Origin: Candidatus Zixiibacteriota bacterium
Lineage (GTDB): Bacteria > Zixibacteria > MSB-5A5 > GN15 > FEB-12
DNA length: 5,697 bases
Direction of reading: 5' to 3'
Assembly (NCBI GenBank): GCA_023700785.1
Contig: JAMPYH010000187.1
Location: forward strand, 1-5,697
The translations under genes were made by a program, and so were the position numbers. Below, in pieces: positions 1-5,656 of this stretch (positions within the stretch are counted from its first letter, which is position 1; each line of letters begins with the position of its first letter). Below the pieces are notes generated by a model. That model worked only from the letters and a program-made list of their open reading frames with translations. It made no database searches and was not told where the DNA came from.

Positions 1-39
1 CAGCACAACGATCAGGGAGGTCACACTCTTTCGCCACAT
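1..39 (-). CDS. Start of an exported protein (partial, 13 codons)
   Basis: Only the beginning is in the window; the gene runs off the low-coordinate edge. The 13 codons read MWRKSVTSLIVVL, a basic stretch followed by hydrophobic residues, which looks like the start of a signal peptide or membrane anchor. The ATG at 39-37 is preceded by AAAGG nine bases upstream, a usable ribosome binding site. An in-frame ATG at 48-46 would add three residues but has its purine tract directly against it, so 39 is preferred. Only 15 bases separate it from the stop of the lipoprotein gene, so the two are probably co-transcribed. Function cannot be told from this fragment. Confidence 0.6.
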   Translation of the reverse strand, partial: MWRKSVTSLIVVL

Positions 40-54
40 ATATACCATCCTTTA

Positions 55-918
55 CTATTCGGCGTTGCGAGTCGAGGTTGACTGCTTCTTTAAGTAGTTA
101 TCACCATGCGCCGGACGTTCAAGGTCGAGCGGCGCGATCAATTCTGGATTGCCGGTCGCGGTCTGATAGCCCCACTGCAGGACGATCGAGCCGGACGGGT
201 TGATCGCCTGGACACGCACTTTGGCGTAGTGATTGTCCGCGGTCCAGACGATATAGGTATGGCCGGTGATCACTTCGAGATACCCAAGCTCCGACCAGCC
301 AAACTCCGGAGCCAATGAGATGTCGTCAAACGTCTCGGTGTAGCCCATATCCTGAATATCCGTATTGATATTCGCGGCGTTGATATAAACGATGCCGTCA
401 AAGATATCGATGAAGATATCCGCCAGCGCGCTGCTGTAATTCACCCGGGCCGCGGCTTCAAAATTGAATCCGGCCAGAGTCGAGTCTATCTGCATCGGAA
501 ACAGCGTCACTGAACCATCGGGACGCGGCGTATCATACGCGTCTTCCGCCGACAGATCAGACTGGTAGCCGCCCGAGCTGATCGAGCGGACCGCGTAATA
601 ATAGGTCTGACCGTTAATGACATTGTCATCAACGTACGAATAGATCAGCAGGTCGAGATTGGGATTATCCACGGCGTCAACGCGAGCGATCTCGGTATAG
701 CCGGTGGTCGATTCCAGCGAACGATAAACGCCGTATTCAACGATATTCCGTTCATACGGGCCGTTCCACCAGACGGTCACCTGACCATCACCGGTCACGG
801 TATAGACTCCCTGAGGGGCCGCCGGTTCACGGTTGACCAGGACGTTGTTGTCGTCTTCACAACCTGCCGCGAACAGGGCGGCAGCAACCAGAGGTATCAG
901 AACGAGCAGTTTTCGCAT
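55..918 (-). CDS. Outer-membrane-type lipoprotein with a fibronectin type III domain
   Basis: The protein has 287 residues from the ATG at 918. A lipoprotein signal (MRK, a hydrophobic core, lipobox LFAAGC) puts the lipidated cysteine at residue 20. Residue +2 is Glu rather than Asp, which by the usual rule fits sorting to the outer membrane. Residues about 33-132 read as one Fn3-like beta-sandwich (APQGVYTV, VTVWWNGP, YGVYRS, GQTYYYAVRSI). Residues about 135-270 form a second, beta-rich part with the phrase GHTYIVWTADNHYAKVRV, which I do not assign to a family. An ATG at 930 gives MEPT- plus the same protein. I prefer 918 because GGAG lies six bases before it and the n-region is then basic. 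The stop is TAG. The role is unknown; it is probably a surface binding or structural protein, expressed from the -24/-12-like element upstream. Confidence 0.85.
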   Translation of the reverse strand: MRKLLVLIPLVAAALFAAGCEDDNNVLVNREPAAPQGVYTVTGDGQVTVWWNGPYERNIVEYGVYRSLESTTGYTEIARVDAVDNPNLDLLIYSYVDDNVINGQTYYYAVRSISSGGYQSDLSAEDAYDTPRPDGSVTLFPMQIDSTLAGFNFEAAARVNYSSALADIFIDIFDGIVYINAANINTDIQDMGYTETFDDISLAPEFGWSELGYLEVITGHTYIVWTADNHYAKVRVQAINPSGSIVLQWGYQTATGNPELIAPLDLERPAHGDNYLKKQSTSTRNAE

Positions 919-957
919 GGTAGGCTCCATTTAGTCCTTTCCTTTGACCAGTTATGT

Positions 958-973
958 ATCAATAGCCATGCCA
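958..973 (-). promoter_or_regulatory. Near-consensus sigma-54 (-24/-12) promoter element
   Basis: Read on the minus strand from 973, the sequence is TGGCATG, four bases, then TTGAT. The sigma-54 consensus is TGGCAYR-N4-TTGCW. The -24 half and the spacing match fully; the -12 half has A where C is preferred. Transcription would start near 947, just ahead of the purine-rich ribosome binding region of the lipoprotein gene. A gene for a sigma-54 activator ends about 130 bases upstream, which supports the reading. The mismatch at -12 and the lack of an expression test keep this tentative. Confidence 0.5.
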
Positions 974-986
974 AACATAGGAACGC

Positions 987-999
987 GTTGTCAGACAAC
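987..999. promoter_or_regulatory. Perfect 13-bp palindrome (GTTGTC-A-GACAAC)
   Basis: Two six-base arms are exact reverse complements around one central base. The centre lies at about -46 relative to the inferred start at 947, between the upstream NtrC-like dyad and the -24 element. It has no U-run on either strand, so it is not a terminator. It may be an operator for a dimeric regulator; which protein binds is unknown. Confidence 0.4.
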
Positions 1000-1037
1000 A
1001 TGATACCACAATAAAGAGAATGACTCACTGGATAGTG

Positions 1038-1054
1038 CGCACAATTTTTGTGCA
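1038..1054. promoter_or_regulatory. NtrC-box-like dyad (GCAC-N7-GTGC), candidate upstream activating site
   Basis: GCAC at 1039-1042 and GTGC at 1050-1053 are separated by seven bases, the arrangement of the enterobacterial NtrC site (TGCAC...GTGCA); the outer A is also present on one side. The exact inverted repeat is GCACAA-TTT-TTGTGC. A second, overlapping inverted pair, GCACC/GGTGC, spans 1052-1070. The centre is at about -99 from the inferred lipoprotein start, inside the usual range for sigma-54 enhancers. The specificity of the local regulator is unknown, so the match may be coincidental. Confidence 0.4.
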
Positions 1055-1100
1055 CCACACGCTTGGGTGCTGTCCTAATTTCACAAAAACAGGGCAGGCG

Positions 1101-1967
1101 TCAGCGGGTGAGATTGTACTCTTTGATCTTGTTGTGGAGAGTATTCCGATGAATGCCGAGGGCGTCGGCGGTCTGGCCGATATTCCAGTCATGCCGGTCG
1201 AGCGCCTGCCGGATATGCTGTTGCTCCATCTCGGCCAAGGTCAACTTTGACGGCAGGGGGGCTGCGGAGCCGGACGGGGTAATTCCTGTCAGCTCGGAAG
1301 CGGTAATAGTAGAACCGTTGCTCAGTACCACCGCTCGTTCGATGATATTCTCGAGTTCTCGTACATTTCCCGGCCAGTCATACGCGGTCAGCAAGGATGC
1401 CGCCTCCGGTGAAAGCGACAGCACTTCCTTGCCGAGTTTTCGCGATGACCGCTCAAGAAACGTCTTGGCCAGCACCAAGACATCGCCGGCTCGTTCGCGC
1501 AGCGGCGGGATCGCGATACGCACGACATTCAAGCGGTAATAGAGATCCTCCCGGAATCTCCCCAGCTTGATCATTTCTTCCAGGTCACGGTTGGTCGCCG
1601 CGATCAGTCGAAGATCCAGGGTAATCTCTTTCACTGCCCCCAGTCGCTGGATCTTGTGATCTTCAAGGACTCGCAGGAGTTTGACCTGCATCGTCAGCGG
1701 CATCTCGCCGATCTCGTCGAGAAAAAGCGTACCGCCATCGGCGAGTTCCATTCTCCCCTGCTTGGCTTTGTCAGCGCCGGTGAACGCGCCACGCTCGTAG
1801 CCAAACAGCTCCGCCTCAAGCAGAGTTTCCGGGAACGCGGCGCAGTTGATCGCCACCAGCCGTTTCTCCGCCCTGCCGGAGAGAGCGTGAATTGCCCGCG
1901 CTACAAGTTCTTTGCCGGTACCGGATGCTCCGGTCACAAGCACCGTGGCGTCGCGCGGCGCGACCAA
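1101..1967 (-). CDS. Sigma-54 activator AAA+ domain and Fis-type HTH (C-terminal part of a split NtrC-family regulator)
   Basis: This 288-codon open frame carries the output half of an NtrC-family activator, which hydrolyses ATP to open sigma-54 RNA polymerase promoters. Counting from the TTG at 1967: Walker A GASGTGKE (13-20), sigma-54 contact loop GAFTGA (60-65), Walker B LFLDEIGE (81-88), sensor I ATNRDL (124-129), arginine-finger region FREDLYYRLNV (138-148), sensor II WPGNVRELEN (198-207), and a Fis-type helix-turn-helix at about 262-284. All key motifs are intact. The frame is continuous with the receiver part upstream, separated only by the TAG at 1970-1968. As a separate gene it would need the TTG immediately after that TAG. 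The nearest good purine tract (AGGAGA) is 18 bases away, too far, so independent initiation looks weak. The whole unit (1101-2447, 448 codons counting the TAG position) has normal family length. It ends with TGA. Confidence 0.85.
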   Translation of the reverse strand: MVAPRDATVLVTGASGTGKELVARAIHALSGRAEKRLVAINCAAFPETLLEAELFGYERGAFTGADKAKQGRMELADGGTLFLDEIGEMPLTMQVKLLRVLEDHKIQRLGAVKEITLDLRLIAATNRDLEEMIKLGRFREDLYYRLNVVRIAIPPLRERAGDVLVLAKTFLERSSRKLGKEVLSLSPEAASLLTAYDWPGNVRELENIIERAVVLSNGSTITASELTGITPSGSAAPLPSKLTLAEMEQQHIRQALDRHDWNIGQTADALGIHRNTLHNKIKEYNLTR

Positions 1968-1970
1968 CTA
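1968..1970 (-). other. In-frame amber codon (TAG) splitting the response regulator
   Basis: The minus strand reads GAG CTG ATA TAG TTG GTC GCG, giving ELI-stop-LVAPRD. In NtrC-family proteins this place usually reads like ELI-E/K-x-VAP.D.TVL, so the TAG sits where an ordinary residue is expected; one base change from GAG, AAG or CAG would create it. The frame is unchanged on both sides and no motif is lost. TAG also ends the lipoprotein and peptidase genes here, so it is used as a real stop. The cause could be a nonsense mutation, a base error, readthrough or a natural split. Confidence 0.85.
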
Positions 1971-2447
1971 TATCAGCTCGCGGACTCTCCTGATCCCCGG
2001 TGAATCCCCGAGCAAGTCGGAATTGGGGAATGCTTCGGCGATCCGCTCGCTCATTACCGTGTGATCGACGATCAACTGGTTCTGCGCGGCGGCCTTTTCC
2101 AGTTTGACCAGTAACTCTTCCAGATCCTCGACCGGTTTGGTGAGATAGTCATACGCGCCGGCCCGCATCGCGGCGACCGCTGTCTCGACCGAGCCAAACG
2201 CGGTCAGCACGATCACCTGCACAAAAGGATTAAGTTCTCTTAGCTTCCCCAGCAGCTCGATCCCGCCGATGCCGGGCATTTTCATGTCGATGATCGCTAT
2301 CGGGCTGAAAACCGCAGGATATTTCTGGAGCGCTTCTTCGCCGCTGGAGGCATCGGTAACATCAAAGTTCCGTTTGCTGAGAAACCCGCTCAACAGGTCG
2401 CGTTGTTGGGTTTCGTCATCCACCACCAGCAGTTTGGTTCGTTTCAT
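1968..2447 (-). CDS. Response-regulator receiver domain (N-terminal part of a split NtrC-family regulator)
   Basis: This is a CheY-like receiver of a two-component system, which would accept phosphate from a histidine kinase not found in this window. Visible residues are the acidic pair D10-D11, phospho-acceptor D54 (IIDMKMPG), T82 (LTAFGS) and K104 (YLTKP), so it appears competent. After about residue 120 comes the helical linker (VKLEKAAAQNQLIVDHTV) and the first part of the AAA+ domain (LLGDSPGIRRVRELI), where the frame ends at TAG. A free-standing receiver would not normally carry this last stretch, so the gene was clearly built as one protein with 1101-1967. The start at 2447 gives MKRTKLLVVDDE, the standard receiver opening; its ribosome site is weak (TGGA close to the ATG). 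No clear promoter lies in the 39 bases between it and the upstream terminator. Confidence 0.85.
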   Translation of the reverse strand: MKRTKLLVVDDETQQRDLLSGFLSKRNFDVTDASSGEEALQKYPAVFSPIAIIDMKMPGIGGIELLGKLRELNPFVQVIVLTAFGSVETAVAAMRAGAYDYLTKPVEDLEELLVKLEKAAAQNQLIVDHTVMSERIAEAFPNSDLLGDSPGIRRVRELI

Positions 2448-2486
2448 AGGTCCAAGCTACGCTGATCGGACGCCGCCATCAAACAG

Positions 2487-2517
2487 AAAAAAACCCGCCC
2501 ATGAGACATGAGCGGGT
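2487..2517 (-). terminator. Rho-independent terminator after the beta-barrel gene
   Basis: On the minus strand ACCCGC pairs with GCGGGT, then after one mismatch CATG pairs with CATG around a three-base loop, and seven Ts follow (2493-2487). It begins about 20 bases after the TGA of the beta-barrel gene. On the plus strand the hairpin is followed by C and six As, so it serves the minus strand only. It separates the beta-barrel unit from the regulator. Confidence 0.88.
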
Positions 2518-2538
2518 CAAAAAATCAATGCTCGGCGG

Positions 2539-3195
2539 TCACTCGTCGGAACCGAACAGGATATGGATCCCCGCGCGGATATCCATCAAACCGTAGTTCT
2601 CGCCAAATATGTAATCAATTCCTTTGTACTCCTTTTCGGCGCCATCCGCGAACGCCTGGCGGTAGTCAGCCTCAAGGAAGAATCCAGAGTAATCAGAAGT
2701 GTAGAGGAAGACACCGGCGCCGACTCCCGCGGCCAGTGACGGGCTGTATGCCAGTTCACGGAATTTGCGTGTGCCATTGTCGAGTACTTCAGTCGAAAAC
2801 TTCGGGAAATCCAGCCCGACCCGACCATGTACATAAGGTACAAGGTCGCTGTTGCCGTGGAAATAGTAGCGGATGAAAACATTCGGGCTGAACAACTGGT
2901 GCTTCTGTGAAACCACCGGATTGTCATTATCGATATCGAAGGTGGTATAGCTGAAGCCCAGCCCCAGGGTGATATTCTGCTTGATGAAGACGCCAAAATC
3001 AAACCCGCCGCCGAGGCCGGTCTTTGTGCCCAGGGTATCGCTGAAATCCTTGATCCCGCCGGCCGGTACAGATAATCCGCCGTACAGATTCAGTTCAAGC
3101 AGATCCCGCTCTTCCTCCGCTTCATCCTGAGCCATCAGGCCGAGCGGCAACGCCACCAGGGAGGCGATCACGAGAATCCAGAAAGTTCGTTTCAT
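2539..3195 (-). CDS. Outer-membrane beta-barrel protein (OmpA-like/porin-like barrel)
   Basis: The protein has 218 residues from the ATG at 3195. That start has GAGGA seven bases upstream and opens directly into a signal peptide (MKRTFWILVIASLVALPLGLMA, cleavage probably after residue 22). A longer in-frame reading from 3225 would put acidic residues ahead of the signal and is rejected. After an acidic stretch (DEAEEERD) the mature chain alternates polar and hydrophobic residues with many Gly and aromatics, for example LNLYGGLSVP, TLGLGFSYTTF, NVFIRYYFHG, PYVHGRVGLDF, GVGAGVFLYT, GFFLEADYRQ and MDIRAGIHILFG. This suggests about eight strands. No peptidoglycan-binding OmpA domain is present. 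Function is probably structural or a small pore; no specific ligand can be named. It has its own promoter candidate and terminator, so it looks monocistronic. Confidence 0.82.
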   Translation of the reverse strand: MKRTFWILVIASLVALPLGLMAQDEAEEERDLLELNLYGGLSVPAGGIKDFSDTLGTKTGLGGGFDFGVFIKQNITLGLGFSYTTFDIDNDNPVVSQKHQLFSPNVFIRYYFHGNSDLVPYVHGRVGLDFPKFSTEVLDNGTRKFRELAYSPSLAAGVGAGVFLYTSDYSGFFLEADYRQAFADGAEKEYKGIDYIFGENYGLMDIRAGIHILFGSDE

Positions 3196-3277
3196 TGCAT
3201 CATCCTCGAAAGCTATGCTAATCAATACTATTCGCGTACAGTATCACGGAACATGATCTCCGCGCAAACAAGCGTCA

Positions 3278-3307
3278 AAGATACGTTACCAAGAGACGGG
3301 TTGTCAA
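3278..3307 (-). promoter_or_regulatory. Candidate sigma-70-type promoter for the beta-barrel gene
   Basis: On the minus strand a perfect -35 hexamer TTGACA (3307-3302) is followed after 18 bases by TATCTT (3283-3278), a four-of-six match to the -10 consensus. Transcription would begin near 3271, leaving an untranslated leader of about 75 bases before the ATG at 3195. The position just after the peptidase terminator is what a separate unit would need. Other weak hexamer pairs exist closer to the gene. Confidence 0.45.
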
Positions 3308-3334
3308 CTGGCTTGTTCAATCGTATATCTGCCC

Positions 3335-3367
3335 AAAAAAAACGCCGGACCCAACCAGGGATCCGGC
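3335..3367 (-). terminator. Rho-independent terminator after the peptidase gene
   Basis: On the minus strand GCCGGA pairs with TCCGGC, and inside it CCC pairs with GGG after a single bulged T, around a five-base loop. A G and eight Ts (3342-3335) follow. It lies 23 bases beyond the TAG of the peptidase gene and is a strong, typical terminator. Confidence 0.9.
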
Positions 3368-3390
3368 ATGAATTGTGGACAACCTCTCCC

Positions 3391-5550
3391 CTACGGACAG
3401 GTCGGCTGTGATATCTGTCCGGTCAGATAGGCGATCATCAATGTCAGGTCGCTGATATCAATCATGCCGGAGCAGTTGAGGTTGCCGCTGGCCAAGGGAT
3501 CCGGCCCCGCGCCTCCCGCCACCAGATAGGCGATCATCATGCTGAGGTCGGAGATATCAATACTCAGATCATTGTTCCAATCGCCGAGTAACCACCCCTG
3601 ATACACCGTCGTTTGCACCGCGGCTGACATTCGGCTCACCTGATCCTGAGCGTCGGCCCCGGTCACACGGTACCAATGATCTCCCGGCGCGTGGTTCGCA
3701 AATGTATAGAATGTGTCAGCTACCGACGCGTCGATCAGCGTCTCCGAGCCAAACATATCGACATTCTCGATATCATCGATATAGACTCCCTCGTTGAGCG
3801 AAAAGGAATCGGTGAATGTCGTCAGCCGGATAAATACTTCCTTGCCGACATAGGGAGAGAGAGCAAACGCCGCCCGCACCCAGGCGCCGGATGAACCGGT
3901 GATGCCGTTGCCGACATTGAGATTATTAGGATCACTATTGGTGGTCAGATTGTTGGCGAGATTGATGAAATCGAACCCACCATCGACAGAGATCTGGGCG
4001 TAGAAATAATCGTAGTCCAACTCAAGGCTGTACCAGACCCAGAAGACGAGCGAATCGCCGGGCTTCACTGTATAGGGCGTCTGTGAGAGCAGCCAATGAT
4101 TTGCCCGGTTGGCATTCTGCGTTTTCCACGAGAACGATCCACTATGTTTCCGGGTGCTGGAGAGAGCCATTCTCGCGGTTGACCAGTACCCTTCGTTGGA
4201 TTCCGCGATATCGGTGACCGTCTGTTTGTTGGTCAATTCATACAGCGCGTAACGCACCGGCGGATTTACCAGATCTGTATTTGCCCACTCTACAGTAAAT
4301 GTCTGTCCCACCGAGTCAGGCACTGTCACCAGAGACTTCTCCGGCGGCGCCAGCACGTAAGGATTATCAGCGATCTTCGCGAGAAAGAGGTTCGGCCCGA
4401 GGTTCTCCGCCTCGAGCTGCGGGATATTGGCCGGTAACGGCCAGAAGCCGTCCGTATTGCCGCCGATCTCGGAAGTGATGGAGACCAACCGCGGCTTGGA
4501 GATCGTATCTCCCCACATCCAATCGTCGGCGGCGCCGTTGGTCGGGTACAATGTCCAGCTTACTTCGGCGGTATAGCCGTTAAACTGCGACAGAGAATCT
4601 CCCAGCACTGAAAAGAAATCCTCCTGGTGCGAGAATATCCGGTCGTATCCATACGGCCAAAGAAAGAGATCCGAGTAAGTGTGGATATTGTTACAGACGG
4701 AGAAATTGCGTGAGACAACAAAGTCTCTTATCGCCTGAGTTTCCGGCTCCGAGAATGGCGCCGCTCCGCGGTAAACGTCGCTTGACGACGACGACGAGGA
4801 CCCGATATCATCATATCCCCACTTAAAATCGAAATTGCGGTTTAAATCGACCCCGATGCTGTTCCCCGCGTTGATCCGGCGGTTCTTGCGCCACAACCCG
4901 CCGCCATCGGGATTTGTATCTTCGTTCCACAGGTAGCCATCTGGATTGACCACCGGCATAAAGTAGAGTTCGCGTCCGTCGACGATCTCCGTCGCTTCAG
5001 TGTCGATGCCGTATTCGGTCACCAGGTGGCGCAGCACATTCAATAACGCCGCCGCGCCGGCAGGTTCACGCGCATGGATCAAACTATTGTAGAAAACTTC
5101 TGGCTCGTCCTCGTCTATGTTCGGATTGTCCGAGACCTTTACCACGTAGATCGATCTCCCCTCAACCGAAGTATCTACCGCGTATCGGGCAGTCATTATA
5201 TTTGGGTGAGCCGTCGAGAGTGAATCAAGATACTGCAGGATCTCCGTGTAGGTCCGGAATCCGCCGAAGGGTTCCGCCGCGCGCTGGGCGTAGAATGTTT
5301 CCAGATCTTCCTGCTCGACCTGATAAGGGATCCCGAGATACTCGAGCTTCTGGCGGTCAGCCGGCCGAGCGAGGATCTCCAATCGATCCCCTTCCGCCTC
5401 GATAATATCCAGCCCCAGACTGATGAGATCATTAAACTGTGATTTTGAGATCTGATCGACAACGATCTTGGAGACCGGGACCTTGTCGGCCGCTGTAGCG
5501 GAGACCGATAGAGCAGCGGCGATTACCCCAACAGCAAACATCCGAAGCAT
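3391..5550 (-). CDS. Secreted M14 zinc carboxypeptidase with beta-sandwich domains and C-terminal dockerin
   Basis: The protein has 719 residues; the ATG at 5550 has AAGGAG five bases upstream. Signal peptide 1-20 ends in ATA|AD. Residues about 21-92 resemble an M14 propeptide. The catalytic domain (about 97-395) has zinc ligands H159 and E162 (HAREP) and H290 (NNIHTYSD), substrate-binding N237-R238 (DLNRNFD), Y335 (the Tyr248 equivalent of carboxypeptidase A) and the general-base E361 (TSEIGG), so it should be active against peptide C-termini. Residues about 400-455 and 600-650 look like Fn3-type segments. Residues about 457-598 form a jelly-roll-like domain (VKPGDSLVFWVWY, YAQISVDGG, EVFIRLTTFTD, VYIDDIEN) of the kind often placed after secreted metallopeptidase domains. 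A type I dockerin (653-715) has two calcium-loop repeats: D657/N659/D661/D668 and the weaker N690/N692/S694/D701. It is probably exported and surface-held or released. The substrate is unknown. Confidence 0.93.
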   Translation of the reverse strand: MLRMFAVGVIAAALSVSATAADKVPVSKIVVDQISKSQFNDLISLGLDIIEAEGDRLEILARPADRQKLEYLGIPYQVEQEDLETFYAQRAAEPFGGFRTYTEILQYLDSLSTAHPNIMTARYAVDTSVEGRSIYVVKVSDNPNIDEDEPEVFYNSLIHAREPAGAAALLNVLRHLVTEYGIDTEATEIVDGRELYFMPVVNPDGYLWNEDTNPDGGGLWRKNRRINAGNSIGVDLNRNFDFKWGYDDIGSSSSSSSDVYRGAAPFSEPETQAIRDFVVSRNFSVCNNIHTYSDLFLWPYGYDRIFSHQEDFFSVLGDSLSQFNGYTAEVSWTLYPTNGAADDWMWGDTISKPRLVSITSEIGGNTDGFWPLPANIPQLEAENLGPNLFLAKIADNPYVLAPPEKSLVTVPDSVGQTFTVEWANTDLVNPPVRYALYELTNKQTVTDIAESNEGYWSTARMALSSTRKHSGSFSWKTQNANRANHWLLSQTPYTVKPGDSLVFWVWYSLELDYDYFYAQISVDGGFDFINLANNLTTNSDPNNLNVGNGITGSSGAWVRAAFALSPYVGKEVFIRLTTFTDSFSLNEGVYIDDIENVDMFGSETLIDASVADTFYTFANHAPGDHWYRVTGADAQDQVSRMSAAVQTTVYQGWLLGDWNNDLSIDISDLSMMIAYLVAGGAGPDPLASGNLNCSGMIDISDLTLMIAYLTGQISQPTCP
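3424..3561 (-). repeat. Internal duplication encoding the two dockerin repeats
   Basis: Two 39-base copies, 3424-3462 and 3523-3561, lie 99 bases (33 codons) apart and match at 33 of 39 positions by my reading, including 17 identical bases at one end. They encode IDISDLSMMIAYL and IDISDLTLMIAYL. The duplication is normal for dockerins, but the DNA similarity suggests either recent exchange between repeats or strong constraint. Confidence 0.8.
4784..4797. repeat. Short GAC/TCG trinucleotide run encoding poly-serine
   Basis: Four GAC units plus GA on the plus strand form part of the codons for a seven-serine run (residues 251-257) of the peptidase. It sits in the surface loop before YRG-APFSEPE, where M14 enzymes vary in sequence. 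It could change length by slippage in steps of one residue. Confidence 0.6.
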
Positions 5551-5639
5551 GAAAACTCCTTGGTGGCGATAGACTTCGTGCGCCTCATCTGGTATAGCTC
5601 CAGCGGACCATGTGAGGAATGCGGATGGCCGATGGCAAG

Positions 5640-5656
5640 TATCTTCTTACAAGATA
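5640..5656. promoter_or_regulatory. Perfect inverted repeat upstream of the peptidase gene
   Basis: TATCTT and AAGATA are exact inverted arms separated by five bases. The repeat is about 90 bases upstream of the peptidase start, a plausible operator position. On the minus strand TATCTT is also a possible -10 hexamer, with TTGCCG 16 bases upstream. The rest of 5551-5697 shows only the ribosome site next to the ATG and no other gene that I can support. Confidence 0.3.

Noticed and set aside
106..318. Plus-strand open frame of 70 codons
   Set aside because: It lies opposite the lipoprotein gene, has no signal, domain or ribosome site of note, and is the usual shadow of a real gene.
1052..1070. 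GCACC/GGTGC hairpin as a terminator for the regulator gene
   Set aside because: The stem is only five pairs with a nine-base loop, and no T-run follows on either strand.
1153..1539. Plus-strand open frame of 128 codons opposite the AAA+ domain
   Set aside because: Ser/Arg-rich translation with no recognisable pattern; the minus strand carries all the sigma-54 activator motifs here.
1968..1970. Genome-wide reassignment of TAG (for example pyrrolysine or Gln)
   Set aside because: TAG ends the lipoprotein gene 15 bases before the next start and ends the peptidase right after its dockerin and before a terminator, so it acts as a true stop in this genome.
2508..2876. Plus-strand open frame of 122 codons across the terminator and beta-barrel gene
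   Set aside because: Its low-complexity, Arg/Pro/Gly-rich product lies opposite a well-supported gene and starts inside a terminator hairpin.
3331..3350. Sigma-54-like GG/GC spacing near the peptidase terminator
   Set aside because: The -24 half does not match beyond GG, the -12 half is absent, and the stretch is already explained by the terminator T-run.
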